Of a stretch of 29,405 nt of DNA, positions 5,354 to 11,421 are shown piece by piece. Within the stretch, counting starts at the first letter, position 1, and each line of letters opens with the position of its first letter. A program made the position numbers and the translations under genes. Below the pieces are notes generated by a model, which was not told the DNA's origin, made no database searches, and saw nothing but the letters and a program-made list of their open reading frames with translations. This DNA comes from a virus: the IMG/VR virus record IMGVR_UViG_3300047297_000085, positions 1-29,405 of that record, one strand, 5' to 3'.

Positions 5354-5488
5354 GGTTTTGTGATATAACTACAGACAGAACGCTATAGCTCGTCCCTATT
5401 AGCGTCACAGTGAAGCCTAGTTAGGCTACCAACGCAGTAATGCAGAAGACAACGGACGAGGTTGTCTTTGGTAGTCTATCTAGGCTTC
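5344..5488 (+). ncRNA. Structured intergenic element, candidate RNA
   Basis: On the plus strand, stems form at 5344-5349/5354-5359, at 5380-5388/5396-5405 (one bulge), and as a three-part nested stem: GAAGCCTAG (5412-5420) with CTAGGCTTC (5480-5488), CTACCAA (5426-5432) with TTGGTAG (5468-5474), and AGACAAC (5447-5453) with GTTGTCT (5461-5467). All arms of the nested stem are perfect. The last stem ends about 20 bases before the HNH gene start. It is not a tRNA. It may be a leader, an RNA element or a homing target. Confidence 0.5.
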
Positions 5489-5506
5489 TTTGTTTGTGGG
5501 ATTATT

Positions 5507-5956
5507 ATGCTGACAAAAGTTTGTACTAAATGTTTTGTAGAAAAATGTGTTAATGAATATCATAAATATAAAAACGGTAGGCATGGTGTGGTGGCAGTGT
5601 GTAAGCCTTGTGTTCTTCAGTACCGGCATGATCATTATGAAAAAACCAAAGAGTTAGAACTACAACGCAATCGAGTATATAAAAAAAATAATCCTCATAT
5701 TTTTAATGCTCGATCTGCTAGACGAAAAGCATCAAAGCTTCAAGCCACACCATCATGGGCTAACAAGGAACACATCGACAGCATTTACTTGCTGGCATCT
5801 ATTAATAGAAAGGCAGGATATGATGTGCAAGTTGATCACATAGTTCCTCTTCAAAGCAAGTTGGTATGTGGGTTACACTGCGAATCCAATCTACAATTGT
5901 TGCAAGGTAGCGACAACATATCCAAAGGAAACAGGCACTGGCCTGACCAATGGTAA
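5507..5956 (+). CDS. HNH endonuclease with two CxxC zinc pairs
   Basis: The 149-residue protein has zinc pairs C6-x2-C9 and C32-x2-C35 and an HNH core, D110-H111 (VDHIVPL), then N128 (ESNLQLL) and N137 (DNISKGNR), the usual catalytic and metal pattern. It would nick or cut DNA; such free-standing HNH genes are usually homing endonucleases or accessory nucleases. ATG 5507 is preferred over TTG 5462, because the zinc pair begins directly after it and the upstream bases form the nested RNA stem. It stands alone, with structured non-coding DNA before it and 129 bases after it, fitting a mobile insertion. Confidence 0.85.
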   Translation: MLTKVCTKCFVEKCVNEYHKYKNGRHGVVAVCKPCVLQYRHDHYEKTKELELQRNRVYKKNNPHIFNARSARRKASKLQATPSWANKEHIDSIYLLASINRKAGYDVQVDHIVPLQSKLVCGLHCESNLQLLQGSDNISKGNRHWPDQW

Positions 5957-5959
5957 CAT

Positions 5960-6056
5960 TGTTGGTTATAAAGACCAACTAATCTGTAGGGGTAAGTCGA
6001 TAGACATATTGACACTATCCCTAATTTTGTTTTAAACTGTAAGCGTCAGTTGCTGA
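5960..6056 (+). promoter_or_regulatory. Intergenic region with weak promoter and hairpins
   Basis: The gap between the HNH and DUF932 genes holds a GTTGGT/ACCAAC stem near 5963-5982, a GTCAG/CTGAC stem near 6045-6057, and a perfect -35 box TTGACA at 6009-6014 followed at 17 bases by a poor -10 (TTAAAC). It could be a promoter for the DUF932 operon; the weak -10 makes this uncertain. Confidence 0.3.
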
Positions 6057-6085
6057 CACTCATTCACTTTTCTTAAGGAAACATC

Positions 6086-6937
6086 ATGGCTAAACATGTA
6101 ATCTTCTCTCGCAATGTTAACAATTCTGCTCTCTCTACAGAGCGTATCCAACAACTTGCCCCTGCTGCTTTCAGCACTACCAAGGCTGACCGCCTTACAG
6201 ATCGTTATGTGTCATTGAACACAAGCGACATCATCCCTGTGATGCAAGACTATGGATATACACCAGTGCAAGCAGCACAAAAGCGTAGCCGTAAGAATGA
6301 CCCAGCCCACTCAGCCCACATGTTAGCCTTCGCTAAGACATGGGACATTGACTTTGGCACTGGTGACATTCGTCCTGAAATTATTCTTTACAATTCTCAC
6401 GATGGTACTGGCTCAGTGAAGTTGTTTGCAGGTTGCTTCCGCTTCATCTGCTCCAATGGCATCGTGGCAGGTGATGGTTTCCAGTCTCGCATCTATCACA
6501 GCAAGGCACTGAATGGCTTTGAAGAGATGCTTCGTAACACTGTAGCCACTCTACCCACCATGATGGAGCGTCTTGAGAGACTGCGTACTGTGCAACTCAA
6601 CCCAGTAAAAGCTTTGTTGATGGCACAGCGTGGTGTAGCCACTCGTTGGGACATGCTTGATGAGATTGATAACCCAACCAAGGGTGTGTATGCAACCATT
6701 CAAACTGCTGGTGATGTGCTCAAGGTTTCTCGTTATGAAGACATGCCGATGGATGCCTTCACAGTATTCAACCGCATTCAGGAAGGTGTTATCCGTGGCA
6801 ATGCATTCGTTAAGAGCCTGTCTGACAAGCACCCCAATGGTGTGATGCGTAAAGCAAGAGCTGTTAACAGTGTGAAAGAAAACATCCGCATCAACTCAGA
6901 GTTGTGGAACATTGCCGAAGACATTGCCTTCGCTTAA
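6086..6937 (+). CDS. DUF932 family protein (phage/plasmid-like protein)
   Basis: The 283-residue product carries the DUF932 signature: an N-terminal region with DRYVSLNTSDIIPVMQDYGYTP, then IILYNSHDGTGSVKLFAGCFRFICSNGIV (about residues 99-127) and a helical C-terminus. DUF932 proteins are common on phages, plasmids and mobile islands; their molecular role is not established. A clear AAGGAA site precedes the ATG. Expression may come from the weak promoter in the upstream gap. Its stop is followed by a hairpin at 6947-6966. Confidence 0.85.
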   Translation: MAKHVIFSRNVNNSALSTERIQQLAPAAFSTTKADRLTDRYVSLNTSDIIPVMQDYGYTPVQAAQKRSRKNDPAHSAHMLAFAKTWDIDFGTGDIRPEIILYNSHDGTGSVKLFAGCFRFICSNGIVAGDGFQSRIYHSKALNGFEEMLRNTVATLPTMMERLERLRTVQLNPVKALLMAQRGVATRWDMLDEIDNPTKGVYATIQTAGDVLKVSRYEDMPMDAFTVFNRIQEGVIRGNAFVKSLSDKHPNGVMRKARAVNSVKENIRINSELWNIAEDIAFA

Positions 6938-6946
6938 TCAACCAAG

Positions 6947-6966
6947 GCAGGGGCTTAGTCCCCTGC
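6947..6966 (+). repeat. GC-rich hairpin after the DUF932 gene
   Basis: GCAGGGG (6947-6953) pairs perfectly with CCCCTGC (6960-6966) around a 6-base loop. No T-tract follows, so it is more likely an mRNA 3' stabiliser or processing site than an intrinsic terminator. Confidence 0.45.
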
Positions 6967-6980
6967 ATAAGGAACTACAC

Positions 6981-7166
6981 ATGATAGTAGACACGACAAA
7001 GATAGTAGGTACATTCACTGGTGGACATGAGGTTGTCACTGTGAACATTGAGATGCTCTGCTCTAATGAGGCAGTGTTTAAAATCTGTGACATATTAAAA
7101 GGGGAAGCTAACAACTTAGGCGAAGCCCTTGACTTAACAGTCACAATTACTATGGAAGATATTTGA
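6981..7166 (+). CDS. Small acidic hypothetical protein (61 aa)
   Basis: ATG 6981 follows AAGGAA; an upstream in-frame ATG at 6912 would read through the DUF932 gene and hairpin and is rejected. The product alternates strands and helices (TKIVGTFTGGHEVVTVNIEML...). It overlaps the next start by one base (TGATG), which suggests coupling to the ADP-ribosylglycohydrolase gene. Function unknown. Confidence 0.6.
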   Translation: MIVDTTKIVGTFTGGHEVVTVNIEMLCSNEAVFKICDILKGEANNLGEALDLTVTITMEDI

Positions 7167-8005
7167 TGCATCAAGATAAAGCAATTGGTATGTTCATGGG
7201 CTTGTTCATTGGAGATGCACTGGGTGCTCCATTGGAATTCATGAGGCCACATGAGATGACACATACACTGACAGAGATGGAGGGTGGTGGTATGCACAAC
7301 ACTGCTGAGGGTGAGTGGACAGACGATGGTGCTATGGCTGTAGCAATTGCTGATGCATACATAAGCAGCAAACGCTTTGACCCTGAGGCTATCGCTATGA
7401 ACTTTAAGATGTGGAAGAAGACAGGTCACTTCGGTACTAGAGATTATGTCTTTGACATTGGCAGGACATGCAGTGAAGCCATCCATAGGATGGATGTTAC
7501 AAACCCTTATGCAGGTAGCTGTAGCTATAGTGCCAGTGGTAACGGATCTATCATGCGACTAGCCCCCATTGTGCTTGCTAATCACAACAACATGCCCAAT
7601 GCTGTGGCACAGAGCATTGCTGTGTCATTGATGACACATGGTAATGCAGACACTGTGCATTACATTGCAGGGTTTGTTGCTGAGCTTATGTCAGGCAAAG
7701 CAGAAGACAACTTCGACTATCTCAAACACTATCGTGATCCGTATGCCACAGGAACTATCATGTATACATACAACATGGCGTGGGAATGTGTTAGAGAAAC
7801 ATCAAGCTTTGAGAAAGCTTTGGTGATGGCAGTGAACATGGGCTTTGACGCTGACACTTTAGGGGCTGTCACTGGTATGTTAGCAGGGCGTAAGTATGGC
7901 TTGAAAGGTATACCAAATAGATGGCTAGAGAAACTAATGAAGAAGGATGAGTTGATTGATATGGCAGAGAAGCTCTATGCACTGGGAGGTGATGATGGCA
8001 ATTGA
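7166..8005 (+). CDS. ADP-ribosylglycohydrolase family protein (DraG-like)
   Basis: The 279-residue product matches the DraG/ARH family, which removes ADP-ribose from modified proteins or nucleic acids using a two-metal centre. Visible motifs are GDALGAPLEF (about 16-25), WTDDG (51-55, metal residues T52, D53, D54), GNGSIMRLAPI (126-136) and the C-terminal DADT (228-231, metal ligands). The usual WTDDT reads WTDDG here, but the three main metal ligands are kept, so activity is plausible. ATG 7166 is preferred over TTG 7163. It sits among early small genes and is translationally coupled on both sides. It could counter host ADP-ribosylation defences or reverse a modification made by the phage itself. 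Confidence 0.9.
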   Translation: MHQDKAIGMFMGLFIGDALGAPLEFMRPHEMTHTLTEMEGGGMHNTAEGEWTDDGAMAVAIADAYISSKRFDPEAIAMNFKMWKKTGHFGTRDYVFDIGRTCSEAIHRMDVTNPYAGSCSYSASGNGSIMRLAPIVLANHNNMPNAVAQSIAVSLMTHGNADTVHYIAGFVAELMSGKAEDNFDYLKHYRDPYATGTIMYTYNMAWECVRETSSFEKALVMAVNMGFDADTLGAVTGMLAGRKYGLKGIPNRWLEKLMKKDELIDMAEKLYALGGDDGN

Positions 8006-8204
8006 AGATAACAAAGACAACACTGTAGCTGTAGACACTGAATGCTTTTGGGAAGACATCGAGAGTTGTCCTCGCAGTAGGAAGGTGCAACTGCTAAGCA
8101 AGTATGGAGTGGCTGTGTATGGTGAATACTACGGCAACAATCAAGACAACTTTTGGACACACTGGGCAGCACTGCCTAAGAAAAGGAAACAAGATGACAA
8201 CTGA
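7995..8204 (+). CDS. Small acidic hypothetical protein (69 aa)
   Basis: ATG 7995 lies after GGGAGG within the end of the upstream gene; ATG 7992 is also possible. The product is acidic at the N-terminus, with a C-terminal WTHWAALPKKRKQ segment. It overlaps both neighbours by about 11 bases. The central part (CFWEDIESCPRSRKVQLLSKYGVAVYG) is reminiscent of small conserved phage proteins of unknown role. Confidence 0.6.
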   Translation: MAIEDNKDNTVAVDTECFWEDIESCPRSRKVQLLSKYGVAVYGEYYGNNQDNFWTHWAALPKKRKQDDN

Positions 8205-8391
8205 AACAGCATTCCCCGCTAAGGCTCTTGGTGGAATAGGTTATACAACAGGCATGACACTGCGTGACTACTTTGCAGCTAAGGCTATGGCTGTGTTGAT
8301 GACCAGTGCATGGAACATTCCACATGGTGAGTTGGCAAGCAAAGCTTATTGGTTTGCTGAAGAGATGATGAAGGCAAGGGAACAAGCATGA
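8194..8391 (+). CDS. Conserved small protein with GMTLRDYFAAKA motif
   Basis: ATG 8194 follows AAAAGGAAA; upstream in-frame codons overlap the previous gene and are rejected. The 65-residue product carries GMTLRDYFAAKAMAVLM and AYWFAEEMMKAREQA, a combination repeatedly found in phage and prophage small proteins of unknown function. It ends in an ATGA overlap with the integrase gene. Confidence 0.75.
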   Translation: MTTETAFPAKALGGIGYTTGMTLRDYFAAKAMAVLMTSAWNIPHGELASKAYWFAEEMMKAREQA

Positions 8392-9488
8392 GCCTACCCC
8401 GCTATGTCACCTTGGCTCAAGCTGCCGAAGGTGTAACCAAGTATCGCTACAACCCACCACAGGATGCAGTGGATGCAGGGGTGGTGGCTAGGTGTGTGCT
8501 TGGCACTGAGAAGGACAAAGCCTTTGCCTTAGCTGAAGAACTCAATGCTCAGCTAGACAACTGGCGTAAAGAGCTTAGATATCTTAAAGATATCTCTGAA
8601 GATACAAGGGTGCATGAGCTTATCAAGGCGTATAAGAACAACATCACCTTCACCAAGCTGAGCATCAAGGCACAACGTGACTACATGTATTACTTACAGG
8701 GATGGCGGGACAGCAAAGCCAATGGTGTTGCTCTGTATCAATGTAAGCTTGGTAGCTTAGTCACACCGCATTGTCAGAAGATATATGAAACACATGCTGA
8801 GCACAGTGTTAGCCTAGCTAACCACACCTTGGCAGTGTATCGATTGCTATTCAACTTCGCTATCCGTCATGGCTACATCACCCACAATCCATTCAGCAAG
8901 GTGCTGCGAAGAGCAGACAAACCTCGCAGAACTGTATGGAGTAGAGAAGATGTCAGAGCATTCATGAACACAGCATATGCCACATTCAAGTGGCGTAATG
9001 TAGGACTCATAGTGCAGATGGCATACGAATATGGACAGCGTATGGGGGATATGCGTAAGCTTAAGTGGGAACAGGTAGACCTAGAGAAGGGTGTGTTGCA
9101 CTTGGAACAAAGCAAGCGTAGGTCAAGGGTGACCATCCCAACAAGCACTGGTCTGCTAACTATGTTAAGGCAGCAGCATGCTGAGTTTGGTTGGCAGCAA
9201 TACATTGCACCATCTAATGTTCCTGATAGGAAGGGCGGCTTGCTACCTTACAGCCTATTTAATTTATCTAGAGTGGCTAAACAAATATTGGCTGATGCTT
9301 CTTTGCCTAGTGACTTGGTGTTGCAGGATTTGAGAAGGACAGCCATCACAGAAATGGTAGAGATTGGCATTCCAATAACTAACATTATGGCAGTGTCAGG
9401 TCATGCTACCCCGCAAAGCCTAACACCATACATCAAGAACACTTTGCGTAGTGCAACAGTGACACAAGAAATGAGAGGACTTACATGA
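8388..9488 (+). CDS. int: Tyrosine recombinase / integrase
   Basis: The 366-residue protein has an N-terminal helical core-binding region (about 80-175) and a C-terminal catalytic domain. Visible active-site residues are R218 (GQRMGD), K243 (SKRRSR), R316 (LQDLRRTA), H339 (SGHAT) and the nucleophile Y348 (TPYIK). The usual histidine of the HxLR box is Q313, a change seen in some active family members. It would catalyse site-specific recombination, for example phage integration, excision or multimer resolution. It is embedded in a coupled operon (ATGA overlaps on both sides) rather than lying beside an attachment site; no attP or tRNA fragment is visible next to it. Confidence 0.9.
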   Translation: MSLPRYVTLAQAAEGVTKYRYNPPQDAVDAGVVARCVLGTEKDKAFALAEELNAQLDNWRKELRYLKDISEDTRVHELIKAYKNNITFTKLSIKAQRDYMYYLQGWRDSKANGVALYQCKLGSLVTPHCQKIYETHAEHSVSLANHTLAVYRLLFNFAIRHGYITHNPFSKVLRRADKPRRTVWSREDVRAFMNTAYATFKWRNVGLIVQMAYEYGQRMGDMRKLKWEQVDLEKGVLHLEQSKRRSRVTIPTSTGLLTMLRQQHAEFGWQQYIAPSNVPDRKGGLLPYSLFNLSRVAKQILADASLPSDLVLQDLRRTAITEMVEIGIPITNIMAVSGHATPQSLTPYIKNTLRSATVTQEMRGLT

Positions 9489-10081
9489 AAGTTTATATAG
9501 GTGGTTACCCTAATTGGCTTGGGCCATATCAGCTTGCTGAACTAACAAAAAAGGTAGGTGTTAGTGAAGAGAGAGCACACAAGTGGGGTGAGTGGCTCAG
9601 TGAAACATGGGTGGGGGATATGCTGCAGTGGATGCATACGAAGAAGAAGCGCACTGTCATTGTGAAGCTTGATAGGTATGACACATGGGCTATGGATCAC
9701 ACACTATCCCTCATCATCTTGCCTATGCTCAAGCAGCTTAAGGCAACACAGCATGGTAGCCCTAATGTGGATGATGAAGATGTGCCTAAGGCTTTGCAAA
9801 GCAACTCTTGTTTGCCTAAGGAAAACAGTTGGGACATTGATGACAACCACTTCAAGAGGTGGGACTGGGTGCTAGATGAATTGATATGGGCATTTGGTGA
9901 ACTAGCTGATGACAACTCAACTGAGAAGTTCTATGATCATTCCGAAGTGGATAGTAAGGCAGGACTAGAAGAACAGATCAATAAGATTAAGGTTGATTGG
10001 CAAGGGTTAGAGGTACATGAAGAGCGAATGAAGAAAGCTTTCATGTTGTTTGGTAAATATTACAGAGGACTATGGGACTAA
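9485..10081 (+). CDS. Conserved phage protein of unknown function (198 aa)
   Basis: Key segments are KVYIGGYPNWLGPYQLAEL (2-20), KLDRYDTWAMDHTLSLIILPMLKQLKATQHGSPNVDDEDVP split over about residues 61-101, and an acidic, Trp-rich middle (FKRWDWVLDELIWAFGEL). This order is typical of a protein shared by cyanophages and other aquatic phages, with no known biochemical role. It is coupled to the integrase gene by an ATGA overlap and is followed after one base by the next start. Confidence 0.75.
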   Translation: MKVYIGGYPNWLGPYQLAELTKKVGVSEERAHKWGEWLSETWVGDMLQWMHTKKKRTVIVKLDRYDTWAMDHTLSLIILPMLKQLKATQHGSPNVDDEDVPKALQSNSCLPKENSWDIDDNHFKRWDWVLDELIWAFGELADDNSTEKFYDHSEVDSKAGLEEQINKIKVDWQGLEVHEERMKKAFMLFGKYYRGLWD

Positions 10082-10082
10082 T

Positions 10083-10238
10083 ATGACTGAATTAAACAGA
10101 GAAGAAATTGAAGCTGTGGTTGCAGAAGAACTTGAGTTTTTACTGCGGTGGGAAAGTAGTTTGCCTGAACCAACTCAAGACACTGAACTTATTAAAGCAG
10201 CTATGAGAGTGCTTCAAGAATTTAAGGTGATCAAATGA
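10083..10238 (+). CDS. Small acidic hypothetical protein (51 aa)
   Basis: ATG 10083 begins MTELNREEIEAVV..., a mostly helical acidic protein. AGAGGA lies about 10 bases upstream in the end of the preceding gene. It overlaps the next gene by ATGA. Function unknown. Confidence 0.55.
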   Translation: MTELNREEIEAVVAEELEFLLRWESSLPEPTQDTELIKAAMRVLQEFKVIK

Positions 10239-10381
10239 GTGCATGGCTTATCGCTGTTGTTGGTATTGTCTATACAGTGGTGGCAGTGGATCTGCTGCTC
10301 AAAGGTAACACTGGGCTAGGCATTGCCTTTGTAGGTTATGCACTGGGTAATGTTGGTTTGTATATGGAGGCTGCGAAATGA
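10235..10381 (+). CDS. Small membrane protein with two predicted helices (48 aa)
   Basis: A 48-codon frame lies exactly between two ATGA overlaps (10235 and 10378), which strongly supports it as real. The product has two hydrophobic segments, about 3-22 (AWLIAVVGIVYTVVAVDLLL) and 28-43, separated by KGNTGL. It would sit in the inner membrane. Function unknown; small superinfection-immunity or lysis-related membrane proteins are possibilities without direct support. Confidence 0.6.
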   Translation: MSAWLIAVVGIVYTVVAVDLLLKGNTGLGIAFVGYALGNVGLYMEAAK

Positions 10382-10650
10382 CTAAAGATGAAGCTCTAGA
10401 AAGAAAAGCAGAGAACGCTAGAGAGTTAGGTCTAGATTATGAGCCTGAACCACGTATGAATTTGTTATGTGATTGTGAGGCACGTAGCGTGGCTGAGTGT
10501 TGTTGCGGTGCTTGGTATGATTCAGAACAACAAACATGGATTGGGTTGACGGATGACGAGATATTTGAGATACATAAACAAGTTGACTCAATGCAGTATT
10601 TGACATTTGGGCGTGCCGTTGAAGCCGCATTAAGGAGTAAAAATACATGA
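10378..10650 (+). CDS. Cysteine-rich hypothetical protein with C-terminal helical motif (90 aa)
   Basis: The middle carries five cysteines (CDCEARSVAECCCGAWY), possibly metal-binding, followed by LTDDEIFEIHKQVDS and a C-terminal FGRAVEAALRSKN. The latter combination is common in small phage proteins, and the next gene ends with a similar pattern. Base composition and codon use look more GC-rich here than in the surrounding genes. It is coupled by ATGA on both sides. Function unknown. Confidence 0.65.
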   Translation: MTKDEALERKAENARELGLDYEPEPRMNLLCDCEARSVAECCCGAWYDSEQQTWIGLTDDEIFEIHKQVDSMQYLTFGRAVEAALRSKNT

Positions 10651-10958
10651 AACTAGAATGGCAACAAGCCCCTGTTAAGACACAGTGGGGCGATGAAATG
10701 GTTGTAGCAAGTGTTGCAATAGACAACGACCACACGGTCTGCTTGTACTGTGAGCGTGCCCAGACAGTTAAGGTTGAGGCAATGTTTGCACAGCGCAAGC
10801 CGCTGACGGATGAGGAGATTGGTAGTTGCATTGATGAAGTCAATTTGACGAGCCAATACGGACACCACCATTTTGGTTGGCATAAACAGTTTGCCCGAGC
10901 CATCGAAGCCGCACACGGCATAGGTTGTGAAACAACCCTTGTTAAGGGGGAAGCATGA
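10647..10958 (+). CDS. Hypothetical protein with LTDEEI...FARAIEAA motif (103 aa)
   Basis: The C-terminal half reads LTDEEIGSCIDEVN ... FARAIEAAHGI, matching the arrangement in the preceding gene, so the two are tandem relatives over this motif. The N-terminus has a CLYCERAQ pair. Codon use is again more GC-rich than average, which may mean recent acquisition. AAGGAG lies 12 bases upstream; the start shares ATGA with the upstream stop. Confidence 0.65.
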   Translation: MKLEWQQAPVKTQWGDEMVVASVAIDNDHTVCLYCERAQTVKVEAMFAQRKPLTDEEIGSCIDEVNLTSQYGHHHFGWHKQFARAIEAAHGIGCETTLVKGEA

Positions 10959-11170
10959 GCTACACAGAACAATACCTAGCCATATGGATAGTTGCCACCA
11001 TTAGTGGCTTTGGTTTCTATCATGTTGGTTATGACATGGCAGTACAAGAGCGTTACAAACCTGTCCACTTTAAGTGCCATGACGGTGTAGTCTATCGTGG
11101 TGTACATGACCATTGGGAAAGTACAGGGCAGAAGTGTTTAACACCTGAACAAATGAAGGGCGTAGTATGA
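10955..11170 (+). CDS. Small membrane-anchored protein (71 aa)
   Basis: A hydrophobic N-terminal segment at about 8-24 (AIWIVATISGFGFYHVG) suggests a signal anchor, followed by a soluble domain with two cysteines (C41 and C61), perhaps forming a disulphide in the periplasm. ATGA overlaps link it to both neighbours, and AAGGGGGAAG upstream is a strong ribosome-binding site. Function unknown. Confidence 0.65.
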   Translation: MSYTEQYLAIWIVATISGFGFYHVGYDMAVQERYKPVHFKCHDGVVYRGVHDHWESTGQKCLTPEQMKGVV

Positions 11171-11421
11171 AACTGCACGAACTTGAAGACCTCATCATGG
11201 CTGCTTGGATAACTAAGGAGGACATTGATTCCATCCTCTGGGTGTTATTGGACAGAGAGAAGAAGCCTGATGAAGACGAGCTTGCCAATTTATTAATTGG
11301 ACTACATAGCCTACACGATGCTAGAATGACTAAGCTATTCAAAGGGTACGACACAGTACTTAAGACCAACAAAATAACTTACAAGGGCTATGGCATTTCT
11401 AAAAACACACCTACCTTGTGA
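11167..11421 (+). CDS. Hypothetical helical protein upstream of primase-helicase (84 aa)
   Basis: A mostly helical 84-residue protein (LHELEDLIMAAWITKEDIDSILWVLLD...) with Leu-rich amphipathic segments. It overlaps the primase-helicase gene by 32 bases, so its C-terminal residues share DNA with the zinc-binding start of that gene. It is coupled upstream by ATGA. Function unknown. Confidence 0.65.
   Translation: MKLHELEDLIMAAWITKEDIDSILWVLLDREKKPDEDELANLLIGLHSLHDARMTKLFKGYDTVLKTNKITYKGYGISKNTPTL

Noticed and set aside
5354-5506. tRNA or tmRNA in the structured gap
   Set aside because: The stems do not form a cloverleaf, and no T-loop GTTCRA sequence is present.
5462-5506. N-terminal extension of the HNH gene from TTG 5462
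   Set aside because: It would translate the nested RNA stem, lacks a ribosome-binding site, and precedes the zinc pair that normally starts this type of protein.
6938-7486. Minus-strand open frame of 182 codons
   Set aside because: It lies opposite well-supported genes (the small gene at 6981 and the DraG-like hydrolase), has no ribosome-binding site and low-complexity Cys/His content typical of antisense shadows.
8388-9488. Attachment site next to the integrase
   Set aside because: The gene is flanked by overlapping coding regions; no tRNA fragment or repeat pair was seen. A site elsewhere (for example in the gaps at 97-539 or 1588-1941) cannot be shown from this window.
10418-10972. Minus-strand open frame of 184 codons
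   Set aside because: It is antisense to two coupled plus-strand genes with ATGA overlaps and shows no domain.
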